Shown here in pieces: positions 43,065-52,818 of a stretch of 64,000 nt of DNA. The notes beneath the pieces were generated by a model, which was not told the DNA's origin, did not search any database, and was given only the letters and a program-made list of their open reading frames with translations. The translations under genes were made by a program, and so were the position numbers. The stretch is taken from NCBI GenBank assembly GCA_022842065.1, contig JALHQH010000003.1, positions 332,756 through 396,755 on the forward strand. Reading direction: 5' to 3'. This stretch comes from Caldilineaceae bacterium (lineage in GTDB: Bacteria; Chloroflexota; Anaerolineae; Caldilineales; Caldilineaceae). Numbering within the stretch: position 1 is the first letter of the stretch; each line of letters begins with the position of its first letter.

Positions 43065-44006
43065 ATGTTACGTGTCATCATCCGCCGGCTCTTCTGGTTT
43101 ATTCCTGTCTTTTTTTTGGTGACGGGAATCACCTTTATCACCATGCATGCGTTGCCGGGTGGCCCATTCGATAGTGACAAGACACCACCGGCATTGGTCC
43201 AGCAGATGGAAAAGACCTTTGGGTTGCGCCAGCCCATATACCAACAATATTTCACCTGGCTGCGTAATGTGGTGCGGCTAGAATTTGGCCCATCTCTTGC
43301 CTCGCGCGGCAAACCGGTGGCCAGTTTTCTGCTGCCGGGGCTGGCCGTCTCGGCGCAGTTGGGTGGGATGGCGTTGGTATTGGCCTTGCTGATTGGCCTG
43401 CCGGCCGGCATTGTGGCGGCGCTGATGCATGGGCGCTGGCTGGATCGCGTCGCCATGTTGGTGGCTATTCTCGGCGTTTCGGTGCCATCGATTGTGTTAG
43501 GACCAGTCCTTTATTGGTTCTTTGGCCTCTACCTGGGCTGGCTGCCGGTCGCAACGTGGGCTGGCCTCAGCAAAGGCATTGGGCCGTACCTGAGCCACGC
43601 CATTTTGCCGGCGATTACGCTTGGTGCCGGCCTCTCTGCCATCGTTGCGCGGCTTACCCGCGCGAGTTTGCTCGAAGTCTTGCACGAAGATTACATCCGT
43701 ACCGCCCATGCCAAAGGGTTGGCGGCGCGCGTGGTCATGGTGCGCCATGCCTTGCGTAATGCGTTGATTCCCGTGATTACCTACTTGGGGCCGCTCTCCG
43801 CCGCCGTGCTCACCGGTTCGTTGATTGTCGAACAGATCTTTGCCATTCCCGGCATGGGGCGTTATTTTGTCAGCAGTATTAGCAACCGTGATTACCCGAT
43901 GGTGATGGCGGTGGTCGTGATCTATGCCATGATTATTGTCTTTTTCAATTTGGTGGTTGATATCCTTTATGTCTTCCTCGACCCGCGTATCCAAGCTGCC
44001 CACTAA
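43065..44006 (+). CDS. Peptide-type ABC transporter permease (DppB-like) 2
   Basis: 313 residues, start 'MLRVIIRRLFWFIPVFFLVT' as in DppB, 'HALPGGPFD' in the first periplasmic loop, EAA loop 'DYIRTAHAKGLAARVVM' with 'RHALRNALIPVI'. It overlaps its DppC partner by 38 bp. No binding protein or ATPase is adjacent; an FGGY kinase follows. Confidence 0.94.
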   Translation: MLRVIIRRLFWFIPVFFLVTGITFITMHALPGGPFDSDKTPPALVQQMEKTFGLRQPIYQQYFTWLRNVVRLEFGPSLASRGKPVASFLLPGLAVSAQLGGMALVLALLIGLPAGIVAALMHGRWLDRVAMLVAILGVSVPSIVLGPVLYWFFGLYLGWLPVATWAGLSKGIGPYLSHAILPAITLGAGLSAIVARLTRASLLEVLHEDYIRTAHAKGLAARVVMVRHALRNALIPVITYLGPLSAAVLTGSLIVEQIFAIPGMGRYFVSSISNRDYPMVMAVVVIYAMIIVFFNLVVDILYVFLDPRIQAAH

Positions 44007-45003
44007 AGGGGCGGCCACCACCCAACCGAACCCATCCCTGCCGCTCACGCGCCCGACGCGTACTTTATGGCAGGATGCCTGGCGGCGTTTGGCGCGCGAT
44101 CCACTGGTGATTATCTGTCTGCTCTACTTGTTTGCGCTGCTGGTGATTGCCTTGGCACCGGCAACCTTTGCGCCGCTGCCCTATGAACAGGCGAGTTTCA
44201 GTGATAAACTGGCGACGCCGGGGACAATGGCTGGGGCGGAAAAGCTGACCGGCCATCAATATTGGCTGGGGGCTGATCGGTTGGGGCGCGATATCCTGAG
44301 TCGTTTGATTTATGGTACGCGCGTCTCGATGGCAGTGGCCTTGATCGGTGCCGGAATTAGCTTTCTGCTTGGGATTGCGTATGGCCTCATCGCCGGCTTC
44401 AGCACCGAAAAGGTGGACAATGTAATGATGCGGGTGGTCGATGTGGTTTATGCCTACCCAGCCTTGATCCTGATCATTCTGCTCCAGGTGCTGCTGACGG
44501 CGTTGGGCCAACAAGAGATCACCACTGCCCCGGCCTGGCAACAGCTGGTGATTACACTCGACCGCGCTTCCGGCGGACTGTTTTTTGTCTTTCTGGCCAT
44601 TGGCGCGGTGAATTGGCTCAACATGGCACGTCTGACCCGTGGCCAGGTTTTGCATTACCGCCAACAGGAATTTGTCCAGGCGGCCCGGATCATTGGTGCC
44701 ACCCGGCGGACGATCATGTGGCGTCACCTGCTGCCTAATGTGATCGGCCCTTGTATTGTGGCCGAAACGCTGGCGATTCCCTCTTATATTTACACCGAAG
44801 CCTTTCTCAGTTTTATCGGGTTGGGCGTACAGCCGCCGCTTCCCAGTTGGGGCAGCATGATCAGTGACGGCTATGGTGCGCTGCGCGCTGCCCCCCATGT
44901 GATCTTCTTTCCGGCACTGGCGCTCTCCCTCACCATGTTAGCCTTCAATTTTCTGGGCGATGCCCTGCGCGATGCGTTAGACCCCAATTTGCGCAACCGC
45001 TAA
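43969..45003 (+). CDS. Peptide-type ABC transporter permease (DppC-like) 2
   Basis: 344 residues from ATG 43969, which overlaps the end of the DppB-like gene, so translation is coupled. A 40-residue T/P-rich N-terminus precedes the first membrane segment; 'YWLGADRLGRDILSRLIYG' and EAA loop 'EFVQAARIIGATRRTIMW' with 'RHLLPNVI' are typical. It ends 'GDALRDALDPNLRNR'. Confidence 0.93.
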   Translation: MSSSTRVSKLPTKGAATTQPNPSLPLTRPTRTLWQDAWRRLARDPLVIICLLYLFALLVIALAPATFAPLPYEQASFSDKLATPGTMAGAEKLTGHQYWLGADRLGRDILSRLIYGTRVSMAVALIGAGISFLLGIAYGLIAGFSTEKVDNVMMRVVDVVYAYPALILIILLQVLLTALGQQEITTAPAWQQLVITLDRASGGLFFVFLAIGAVNWLNMARLTRGQVLHYRQQEFVQAARIIGATRRTIMWRHLLPNVIGPCIVAETLAIPSYIYTEAFLSFIGLGVQPPLPSWGSMISDGYGALRAAPHVIFFPALALSLTMLAFNFLGDALRDALDPNLRNR

Positions 45004-45126
45004 TCATCGTAACATCGGGCAAAATTCCAATCGACGGGGTAGGTTGGGTGCCTTGCGTGCCCTTGTTCACGATGATGCCAGTGTGGACGACGCGCTACCG
45101 TTCGTTTGTTTATCCAATCACCAACC

Positions 45127-46635
45127 ATGACCGACACTCCGCTGCTCCTTGGTATCGACATTGGCACGACCAATATCAAGGCGATCGTCTTTGATCCGAC
45201 CGGCCACACGGTTGCGCAAGTCAGTGTGCCCACGCCGACACACTATAGCCGACCCGGTTGGGCGACGTACGACGCGGAAGAGACTTGGCAAACCGTGGTT
45301 GCAGCGATTCAACGCGTCGTGCGCCGTGTCGACGAGCCCCAGCGGATCCGCAGCGTGGCTGTTGCCAGTTATGGCGAAACCGGTGTGCCATTGGACAACG
45401 CAGGCCAGCCGACCTACGATGCCATTGCCTGGTTTGATGACCGTAGTGTGCCCCAGGGGGCCTGGTTGGAAAAGACCATTGGCCAGGATGCCCTCTTCCA
45501 GCTGACGGGCGTTGCCTTGCAGCCGATCTTGGGACTGTGTAAACTGCTCTGGCTGCGTGATACCGAGCCGGCGGTTTTGGCGCGGACCAAGCAGTGGCTA
45601 AATATGGCTGATTATATTGCGTATCGCCTCTGTGGGGTGGCGGCGACGGATTACTCGCTGGCCTCACGTATGTTATGCATGAATCTGCACGGGCGTTGTT
45701 GGGCCCCTGATCTGTTGCGCAGCGTTGGCCTGGATCCCGCCTTGCTGCCCCCCCTCCTTCCTGGCGGCACGCAGTTAGGACCACTGTTGCCGGCCGTGGC
45801 CAGGGTGACGGGGCTACCTACCCATACCCAAGTGGCGGTGGGGGGTCATGACCATATCTGTGGCGCGCTGGCCTTGGGCGTCACTACGCCAGGGGATATG
45901 CTCAACTCGGTGGGGACGGCAGAGGCACTCTTTCTTCCTGTGACGGCACCGGTCACTGATCCGCGCTACGGGCGTCAGGGTTATACGCAAGGGGTGCATA
46001 GTGCCGGCGGATACTACATCTTTGGTGGCCTCTATAGCTCTGGGGGGAGTGTTGACTGGTTTCGTCAACAGTTTGCCGCTGCCGTTGATCACCAGACGTT
46101 GATCGCCGAGGCAAGTGCCGTCGCCGCGGGCAGTGATGGCGCTTTCTTTCTACCCCACCTGCGCCAATCGAGCCCACCGCACCTTGATGTGCAGGCGCGC
46201 GGGGCTTTTATTGGGTTGCGCGCCGACATGACCCGTGCTGTGCTCTTTCGGGCACTGATCGAGGGGCTGGCCTATGAGTTACGTTATTCACTAACGCCGC
46301 TGCTAGCCTATGGCCATTTTACCGCGCCCGGCACGATCTATGTTACCGGTGGCGGTGCCTACAATACCCTCTATAACCAGATCAAAGCCAGTGTGCTGAA
46401 TCATCCCCTCCACGTTGTTGCTGTCAAAGAAGCGACTGCATTGGGGGCGGCCCTGTTGGGCGGACTCGGCGCCGGCATCTATCTTGACGTGCCAGACGCG
46501 TTGGCCCAGGTGCGTGATGAACCGACGGTGGTTGAGCCGCTGGCCGCAGAGGTCGCCTGGTACGAGCAACACTATCAACAGGTCTATCGCAAACTTTACA
46601 GTACCTTGCGTTCTCTTCAGGCATCGCTTGCGTAA
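45127..46635 (+). CDS. FGGY-family carbohydrate kinase 2 (gluconokinase/xylulokinase-like)
   Basis: 502 residues. Phosphate-1 loop 'LLGIDIGTTNIKAIVFD', substrate region 'AIAWFDDRS', domain II start 'VAVGGHDHICGALALG', and the ADP-binding 'YVTGGGAYNTLYNQIKASV'. The pattern fits gluconokinase-like FGGY proteins, but xylulose or other sugars are equally possible. ATG 45127 is used; a TTG at 45106 would extend it by 7 residues. It lies 123 bp after the permease pair and may phosphorylate the imported sugar. Confidence 0.9.
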   Translation: MTDTPLLLGIDIGTTNIKAIVFDPTGHTVAQVSVPTPTHYSRPGWATYDAEETWQTVVAAIQRVVRRVDEPQRIRSVAVASYGETGVPLDNAGQPTYDAIAWFDDRSVPQGAWLEKTIGQDALFQLTGVALQPILGLCKLLWLRDTEPAVLARTKQWLNMADYIAYRLCGVAATDYSLASRMLCMNLHGRCWAPDLLRSVGLDPALLPPLLPGGTQLGPLLPAVARVTGLPTHTQVAVGGHDHICGALALGVTTPGDMLNSVGTAEALFLPVTAPVTDPRYGRQGYTQGVHSAGGYYIFGGLYSSGGSVDWFRQQFAAAVDHQTLIAEASAVAAGSDGAFFLPHLRQSSPPHLDVQARGAFIGLRADMTRAVLFRALIEGLAYELRYSLTPLLAYGHFTAPGTIYVTGGGAYNTLYNQIKASVLNHPLHVVAVKEATALGAALLGGLGAGIYLDVPDALAQVRDEPTVVEPLAAEVAWYEQHYQQVYRKLYSTLRSLQASLA

Positions 46636-46883
46636 AATGGAAAAATCAGGACTTGCGTAGTGCGTCGCAGCTGCGCTTCGTTCGTAGGGCATGCCGTTCC
46701 TGAACTGGTTGCAAAGCAGCAAACCAGCGCACGCTACGGGGTTCCTAGGGATAGAAGTGGATGAAGTATGCACAGTAACCTTACTGTTGGCAGTAATGTA
46801 AGCCCACTCACCATGCGCTGTGTTTGCTAAATCGCCTGATTAAAAGAGAAGATGTTATACTGCGGGCCGGAGGTGTAGCACAG

Positions 46884-48338
46884 ATGGTTTTGTTGCCCAA
46901 AAGTCTTTGTTCATTGGTTGGTGTTCGCAATCTCTGCCTGCTCGCGGGTGTGCTGCTTTTCACCCTTGCCTGCGGCGGATCGACACCCGCCCCGGCGAAT
47001 GTCCCCGCAAGTGGATCGGCTCAGTCCGCTGCGCCAGCCTTATCGGCAACGGCGACGATGCCCCTGATCATGGAGCCGATCACAACCGCAACGCCTTTAC
47101 TGGCCCCGACCTTTACGCCGGCGACCGGCAGCGCAGCAGCACAACCTGCGCTACAGCCAGCCCCGCCCATTCCCACCGGCACGTTGGTCGATGCTCTCTA
47201 TCTTGATACCTATACGGTTGATGCCATCAATGGGTTGAGTGGCGGCTTTTATCCCGCAAACAACTTTTTGCCGGCGCGTTATATTGTTGATCGTTATCAA
47301 TTGCGCTTCCGCACCTTTAACGACCGGCGTGAACTGGCACCGATTCGGGCGGAACTTTATGTGCCGCGCGCACAGACCATTACCCAGTTTCCGCTGTTTG
47401 TCTATGGCGCAGGTACCACTGGCATCAATAACGAATGTGCGCCGCTGGATGAAACGGCACGCGGCCGTAATTGGGGCAATTACCGTACGCACATGTTAAG
47501 TTATGCCGCACAGGGCTATATTGCGATTTTACCCCTGTGGCAAGGCTATGATGATAAAGGGCGTACCCACCCCTATTTTGTCGCCGAACTGGAAGGGCCG
47601 ATCCTGCTTGATGCCACGCGCGCGGTTTATCACTTCTTCCAGGTAGTGCCTGATACGATGGCGAAGCCGGCCGCGGCGGTCTTCTTTGGTGGCTACTCAC
47701 AGGGCGGGCACGGTGCTTTTTCCGCCGATGCCATTGCGCTGGCCTATGCCTCTGAATTGCCGATTAAAGGCATTATTGGCCACGCCAGCGCACCGAGCGT
47801 TGAAGCGCTCTTGCGCGAACGACCGCCGCTTAGCCCCTATATTATCTATGCATTCCGCAACTACTACGGGCCGGATGTGATCGACCCGGCGCAGGTCTTT
47901 TTACCTAATTGGTTGCCCACCCTTGATCTGGATGCCTCGACCAAGTGCGTGGATGAAGCCTATGAATATTATCCTGGCAGTGCTGATGCCATTTACCGTC
48001 CAGAATTTAGCGCATCTCTTTACGGCGGGCGGCTGGCAGAAGATTTCCCTTTCTTCAAACAAACGCTTGATATAAATGATATTGGGCGTACGACTAATCC
48101 CCTGATTCCTGCCTTATTATTACATGGGGCGGCTGATCCAATTGTTACGCCTCAAACAAACCTGCGTTTTATGCAGCAGATGTGTCAATTGGGCAAATCA
48201 GTGACCTATTATCTTTATCCAGGTGTTAATCATTTTGCAACCCGGCAACATAGTTTTGTTGATACGTTGAATTGGATGCAGAACATTATGGCTGGTGGCG
48301 TCCCACGTTCCGATTGTGCAACAATATTGGCGCAGTAA
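46884..48338 (+). CDS. Lipoprotein with alpha/beta-hydrolase fold 1
   Basis: 484 residues from ATG 46884 (GGAGGTG 8 bp upstream). A lipoprotein signal peptide ends 'LLFTLACGGSTP', followed by a 65-residue S/T/P/A-rich linker. The hydrolase domain shows 'GAGTTGINNECAP', nucleophile G-Y-S-Q-G in 'FGGYSQGGHGAF' (about residue 271), acid in 'HGAADPIVTP' (about 415) and His in 'GVNHFATRQ'. Four Cys shared with the paralogue at 49632 could form two disulfides. Likely an esterase or lipase on the outer face of the membrane. Three-gene run with an SGNH-like protein. Confidence 0.85.
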   Translation: MVLLPKSLCSLVGVRNLCLLAGVLLFTLACGGSTPAPANVPASGSAQSAAPALSATATMPLIMEPITTATPLLAPTFTPATGSAAAQPALQPAPPIPTGTLVDALYLDTYTVDAINGLSGGFYPANNFLPARYIVDRYQLRFRTFNDRRELAPIRAELYVPRAQTITQFPLFVYGAGTTGINNECAPLDETARGRNWGNYRTHMLSYAAQGYIAILPLWQGYDDKGRTHPYFVAELEGPILLDATRAVYHFFQVVPDTMAKPAAAVFFGGYSQGGHGAFSADAIALAYASELPIKGIIGHASAPSVEALLRERPPLSPYIIYAFRNYYGPDVIDPAQVFLPNWLPTLDLDASTKCVDEAYEYYPGSADAIYRPEFSASLYGGRLAEDFPFFKQTLDINDIGRTTNPLIPALLLHGAADPIVTPQTNLRFMQQMCQLGKSVTYYLYPGVNHFATRQHSFVDTLNWMQNIMAGGVPRSDCATILAQ

Positions 48339-48368
48339 TGCGCTTTTGGCTCTTCAACGCAGGTAACG

Positions 48369-49538
48369 ATGAAACCTTTCCTACTGAAGCTTGCAATCCT
48401 CTTAACCCTTTTGCTGCTTTTGCAGGTAATGGTTGCCTTTGTCTACCCCTTTACCATTCCACCTGAGATCGCACAATTCGAGCAATATCTCGACGCCCAG
48501 GTGGAGATCCTCTATTTTGGTGATAGCACCCTGTGGCACCCAAGTGGTTCGCAGACAACCGCGCAAATGTTGCAGGAATATTTGCAGGATCGTACCATCG
48601 GCGAGCTTTCGCATGCGGCCTATAATCTGGATCTCTATCAACATTACATTGCGCGCCTGGTTGCCTATAGTAAAACGTCCGCTTATCGACCTGAATTGGT
48701 GATTATTCCGATTAATATGCGTTCCTTTTCCCCAGAGTGGGATCAGCGCCCCACTTATCAATTTACCCAAGAAAAGGTTGTGTTGGATTATGGGGTCGTG
48801 CCGGCGCGTCTCTTTGGGCGGCCGATTAACATCTTTGGTGGCTTTGATCCAGGGATTACGGCTGAGGAATTTCTCGCCACCAGTGTCTACAGTAATACCG
48901 TGGAAGTTGGCCGGGTTGCGGACTTTGAAGCGGCCTTGGGCAATTTTCAGTTGGCCGAACAAGAGAATGCCGCCTTCATCTACTATGCCGAGCCGCTCGC
49001 CGAAGGTGAAATTGAGGATACGCTGATTTACTATTATATGCAGCCCCTGGCACCGGATCATCGCAAGTTACAGGCTATGCTGGCCATTGTCGATCTAGTC
49101 CAAGCGCAAGGCATTGACCTGCTTTTTTACATTACGCCGGTTGATGTGGAGCTGGGTGATGTTTATCTGGGCACGGCGTTCCGGGAACGTTTTAGCGCAA
49201 ACATCGCAGTGGTGCGCGAGCTGTTGGTCGCCAAAAATGTGCCCCTGCTTGATCTGTCGTATGAATTGCCCCCTTTTTATTTTAGTGATACCGAACATCT
49301 ACAACAGGAGGGCAAGCGGTTGATTGCCGAAACGCTGGCGGCGCAAATTGACCCTGCCGCAATTCAGACCATTGCCCAGCCCACGACGGCCCTCACCCCC
49401 CAACTCGGTAGCACGCCGACACCGGTTCTAATTGGTACGGTGACGAATCCATTGTTAGCCACAGCGATGGCGCGCGCGACACAAGCTGCCGGCGGCGAAG
49501 CCACGGTCAATGGTACACCTATACCACCGGTGCCATAA
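48369..49538 (+). CDS. SGNH-hydrolase-like membrane-anchored protein
   Basis: 389 residues with one N-terminal membrane anchor ('LLKLAILLTLLLLLQVMV'). The G-D-S motif is 'ILYFGDSTLWHPS' (Ser about 53) and a D-x-x-H pair is in 'FYFSDTEHLQQEG' (about 306-309), the two blocks of an SGNH/AlgX/DltD-like fold. The final 50 residues are a T/P-rich tail. In alginate, DltBD and PatAB systems such a protein works with an MBOAT acyltransferase to move acyl groups to a surface polymer; the MBOAT gene lies 1.7 kb away in convergent orientation. Confidence 0.78.
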   Translation: MKPFLLKLAILLTLLLLLQVMVAFVYPFTIPPEIAQFEQYLDAQVEILYFGDSTLWHPSGSQTTAQMLQEYLQDRTIGELSHAAYNLDLYQHYIARLVAYSKTSAYRPELVIIPINMRSFSPEWDQRPTYQFTQEKVVLDYGVVPARLFGRPINIFGGFDPGITAEEFLATSVYSNTVEVGRVADFEAALGNFQLAEQENAAFIYYAEPLAEGEIEDTLIYYYMQPLAPDHRKLQAMLAIVDLVQAQGIDLLFYITPVDVELGDVYLGTAFRERFSANIAVVRELLVAKNVPLLDLSYELPPFYFSDTEHLQQEGKRLIAETLAAQIDPAAIQTIAQPTTALTPQLGSTPTPVLIGTVTNPLLATAMARATQAAGGEATVNGTPIPPVP

Positions 49539-49631
49539 ATTTCCTGATTCGCTGCCATCCGACTGCTGTGATTGGGTAAGGTGATCGCCGCCTTGACCAA
49601 CTGATTCGTTACCGATTTTTAAGGAGCACCC

Positions 49632-51134
49632 ATGCGCTTGCCTCATTGCCTGACCATCATCGTGCCCAGCTTGGTGTTGATCCTGGCTACCAGCTGTAAC
49701 AATATCAGCACTTCTACCCCTGCAACCGGTGGGTCGATTGGCGGCTCGACCGCGGCGGTGACCACGACCACCAGCCTAACGGCAACCGCCGTGACAAGTG
49801 ATACGGTTGTGCTAACACCAACCGCAGAAGTTGTCTTAGTCCCCACTGATACCCCGCAAGGGGAAACGAGTGCCGAAAGTGCCATCATCACTGCGCCCCT
49901 AACAGCGACTGTCCCCCTGACCGTCAGTGCTGCGACCACCACGACGGCTGGTGCCCTTGGCACAATTTTGAGTGTTACCTTGGTCGAGACAGTGACCCCG
50001 GCGCAGATTGATGGCTTAATCCAAAGCTTTAATGGCCCGGCCAATTGGGCTGATGCACAGTATGAGGTTGATATCTACCGGCTTACGGTGCAAAGTTCCG
50101 ATGATAAAGGGGCTGGTGCGGTGTTGCAGACTGATCTCTATGTCCCACGCGTCGACACGGCCACCCAATTCCCGGTCTTTGCCTATGCCCCAGGGACCAC
50201 CGGGCTGGGGGATGGCTGTGCCCCTTCGCTTGAAGCTGAATTGGGGCGGGCGTGGGGTGGCTATCGGATTCACATGCTCAGCTACGCCGGCCAGGGCTTT
50301 ATCGGCGTCCTGCCCGATGGATCGAGCTACACGGATCCGGCGCGTCCCCATGCCTACTTTATCGCCGAATTGGAAGCCTATACATTGCTCGACGCTGCGC
50401 GCGGGGCTTACAACTTCTTTGCTGATCCGCCGGCCGAGGTTGCTGCCGAGCCGCTGCCGGCGCTCTTTTTTGGTGGCTATTCGAATGGTGGTCATACTGC
50501 CTTTGCCGCCAAGGATTTTGCCGCCAGCTATGCGCCTGAACTGCCGCTACTCGGGGTCATCAGCCACGGTGCCACCACCAATGTAGAGACCTTGATGCGG
50601 GAGAGCCCGCTCTTTACCCCTTATCTCATCTATGCCTATCGTTTTTTCTATGGCGAAGAAGTGATTACCCCAGCCCAGGTCTTTACCCCGGATTGGCTGC
50701 CGACCTTTGACGAGGATGTCAATACCAAATGTGTAGATGATATCTTTGTCTACTATAGCAACGATCCACAGGCCATGTACACACCAGCTTTCCGCAGCGC
50801 GCTGGTCAATGGTGACTTAGCCGCGCAGTTCCCGCTCTTCAAAACGGTGGTCGATGCCAACTATGCCGGCACTTTTGGCGGCTTTGAGATTCCCGTTGTC
50901 TTCTTTCAGGGGACGGCTGATTCGACGGTGACACCGGTGGCGCAGGAAGCCTTTGCGGCTGACCTCTGCGCCCAAGGCGAAAGCGTCACCTATGTGCCAC
51001 TGCCTACCATTCGCCACGTCACCACCCGTCAGGATAGTTTCCTCGCCACCATTGAGTGGATGCGCAATCTGATTGATGGCGGCACGCCGCCCAATGACTG
51101 TGCCGATCTCACATCGCCGGCGGCAACAGAGTAA
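49632..51134 (+). CDS. Lipoprotein with alpha/beta-hydrolase fold 2
   Basis: 500-residue paralogue of the gene at 46884. Lipobox 'SLVLILATSCNNIS', then about 90 residues of T/S/V-rich linker. Shared blocks are 'APGTTGLGDGCAP', 'YRIHMLSYAGQGFIGVLP', G-Y-S-N-G in 'FGGYSNGGHTAF' (Ser about 283), 'TKCVDD', acid in 'QGTADSTVTP' and His in 'IRHVTTRQ'. AAGGAG lies before ATG 49632. The pair arose by duplication around the SGNH-like gene. Confidence 0.85.
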   Translation: MRLPHCLTIIVPSLVLILATSCNNISTSTPATGGSIGGSTAAVTTTTSLTATAVTSDTVVLTPTAEVVLVPTDTPQGETSAESAIITAPLTATVPLTVSAATTTTAGALGTILSVTLVETVTPAQIDGLIQSFNGPANWADAQYEVDIYRLTVQSSDDKGAGAVLQTDLYVPRVDTATQFPVFAYAPGTTGLGDGCAPSLEAELGRAWGGYRIHMLSYAGQGFIGVLPDGSSYTDPARPHAYFIAELEAYTLLDAARGAYNFFADPPAEVAAEPLPALFFGGYSNGGHTAFAAKDFAASYAPELPLLGVISHGATTNVETLMRESPLFTPYLIYAYRFFYGEEVITPAQVFTPDWLPTFDEDVNTKCVDDIFVYYSNDPQAMYTPAFRSALVNGDLAAQFPLFKTVVDANYAGTFGGFEIPVVFFQGTADSTVTPVAQEAFAADLCAQGESVTYVPLPTIRHVTTRQDSFLATIEWMRNLIDGGTPPNDCADLTSPAATE

Positions 51135-51209
51135 AGATAGAACGCAGATTTTACGGATTTTGCGGCGAGCAATGAATCCGCCTAATCCGTAAAATCTGCG
51201 TTCTATCTT
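51134..51209. repeat. Perfect 26-bp inverted repeat between convergent genes
   Basis: Arms 51134-51159 and 51184-51209 are perfect (core AACGCAGATTTTACGGATT), spacer 24 bp. The left arm starts at the last base of the stop codon of the hydrolase gene and the right arm ends 9 bp before the MBOAT stop on the other strand, a probable bidirectional terminator. Confidence 0.9.
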
Positions 51210-51218
51210 CTGCCTAGC

Positions 51219-52661
51219 CTAAAACTGGAAGTAGATAAAGGGCGTTTCGAGCGAGATGCCCAAGTTCATAGTCGCAATCGCCAGCAAGAGATAGCTGGCC
51301 CAGCGCACGGGCCGTGGATTGGCGATAAAGGTCCGTTCTGCCGACTGCCCCCACCGTTCTGCCCACTGAATTAGTTCCAGCGCTATGATCAAGCCCACCG
51401 CCAGGCTCATTTCCCACACCGGCTCCATGCCGGCTGCCAGCCACGGCGCGTTAATGGCGGCCAGGGATGTTGAGCCATCAAGCGCAAAGAGGTGGCTGAT
51501 AATATAGAGCGCATCCGGCAAGGTGTTGGCGCGAAAGAAGATCCAGGCAAAGGCGACCAAATGAAAGGTGGCAAAGACCCGTACAATCGCGGGGAGGCTT
51601 GGCCACGTCATACGCCCTAGCCAGATGCCCAGCACCATGTAGAGCCCATGTAGTGCCCCCCAGATCACAAAATTCCAATCAGCCCCATGCCAAAGCCCAC
51701 TGGCCAAAAAGACAATCAGCACATTGGTATAGAGCCGCACCTGCCCGACCCGATTGCCGCCTAGGGGAATATAGAGGTAGTCGCGAAACCAGGTGGAGAG
51801 CGAAATATGCCAGCGCCGCCAGAAGCCGGCAATCGACTGTGCGGTATAGGGCTGGCGAAAGTTCTCCATCAGGTCAAAACCCATCACCCGCGCCGCACCC
51901 ACGGCGATATCCGAATAGCCGGAGAAGTCGCAGTAGATCTGAAAGGCAAAAAAGTAGGTGGCGACGAGTAGCGTTAGACCGGTATAGTCATCCGGGTTGT
52001 TGTAGACCTGGTTGACATAGATGGCCAGGCGGTCGGCAATCACGACCTTCTTAAAAAGTCCCCAGAGCATCAGCCGTAAACCGCTGGCCACGCCCGTCTG
52101 ATTGAAGGTCAGGTGCTGATGAAATTGGGGCAGCATGTGGGTGGCACGCTCAATCGGCCCGGCCACCAATTGGGGGAAGAAGGAGACGTAGAGCGCAAAA
52201 ATGCCAAAATGGCGCTCCGGTTCCAGCCGTCTGTTATAAACATCAATGATATAGCTGAGCGATTGAAAAGTGTAAAAGGAGATGCCGACCGGCAACAGCA
52301 CATCAAAGGTAGGGACGTTGTAAAAGATGTTGAACAGATCAAAGGTTGTGCGGATTGATTCGTTGAAAAAGTTGAAATACTTAAAGGCAAAGAGCATCCC
52401 CAAATTGGTGACCAAGCTAATCACCAAAAAGGTACGCCGTCGTCGTTGCTCCTGACTACGTGCGATCTCACGAGCCATAAAGTAGTCGATTACGGTCGAG
52501 ATGAAGATCAGCAACGTGTACTCCAACTTCCACGCCGCGTAAAAATAGTAACTGGCCGCCAACAACAACGCCCACCGATAGCGATGCGGTAACCAAAAGT
52601 AGAGTGAAACGACAATCGGAAAGAAGATCAGAAAATCAATTGAATTGAAGAGCATTCCCAA
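51219..52661 (-). CDS. MBOAT-family O-acyltransferase
   Basis: 480-residue polytopic membrane protein of the MBOAT (AlgI/DltB/PatA-like) family. It starts 'MGMLFNSIDFLIFFPIVVSL', contains 'SFYTFQSLSYIIDVYNRRL' and 'FPQLVAGPIERA', and the catalytic His is in 'ASGLWHGADWNFVIWGALHG' (first His near 323). It transfers acyl groups from a cytoplasmic donor across the membrane. The SGNH-like gene and two lipoprotein hydrolases on the other strand are likely partners. Length and motifs are complete. Confidence 0.93.
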   Translation of the reverse strand: MGMLFNSIDFLIFFPIVVSLYFWLPHRYRWALLLAASYYFYAAWKLEYTLLIFISTVIDYFMAREIARSQEQRRRRTFLVISLVTNLGMLFAFKYFNFFNESIRTTFDLFNIFYNVPTFDVLLPVGISFYTFQSLSYIIDVYNRRLEPERHFGIFALYVSFFPQLVAGPIERATHMLPQFHQHLTFNQTGVASGLRLMLWGLFKKVVIADRLAIYVNQVYNNPDDYTGLTLLVATYFFAFQIYCDFSGYSDIAVGAARVMGFDLMENFRQPYTAQSIAGFWRRWHISLSTWFRDYLYIPLGGNRVGQVRLYTNVLIVFLASGLWHGADWNFVIWGALHGLYMVLGIWLGRMTWPSLPAIVRVFATFHLVAFAWIFFRANTLPDALYIISHLFALDGSTSLAAINAPWLAAGMEPVWEMSLAVGLIIALELIQWAERWGQSAERTFIANPRPVRWASYLLLAIATMNLGISLETPFIYFQF

Positions 52662-52818
52662 AACCTCGTGCGTGCCATAATGACAAGTTTAATTGCTTGA
52701 CAGCATAACACGCACGGCAGGATCGAAAAGTAGCTTTCTGCCCCAATATCGGTTTGATATTAGCTAAACTCTACCTGTTTTATAAGCCATGTGTTTGAAT
52801 ATACAATGAGAACTTTGT

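Noticed and set aside
46636..46883. Possible gene or RNA in the gap before the first lipoprotein
   Set aside because: Read on both strands; only short, unconserved frames and no stable structure were seen.
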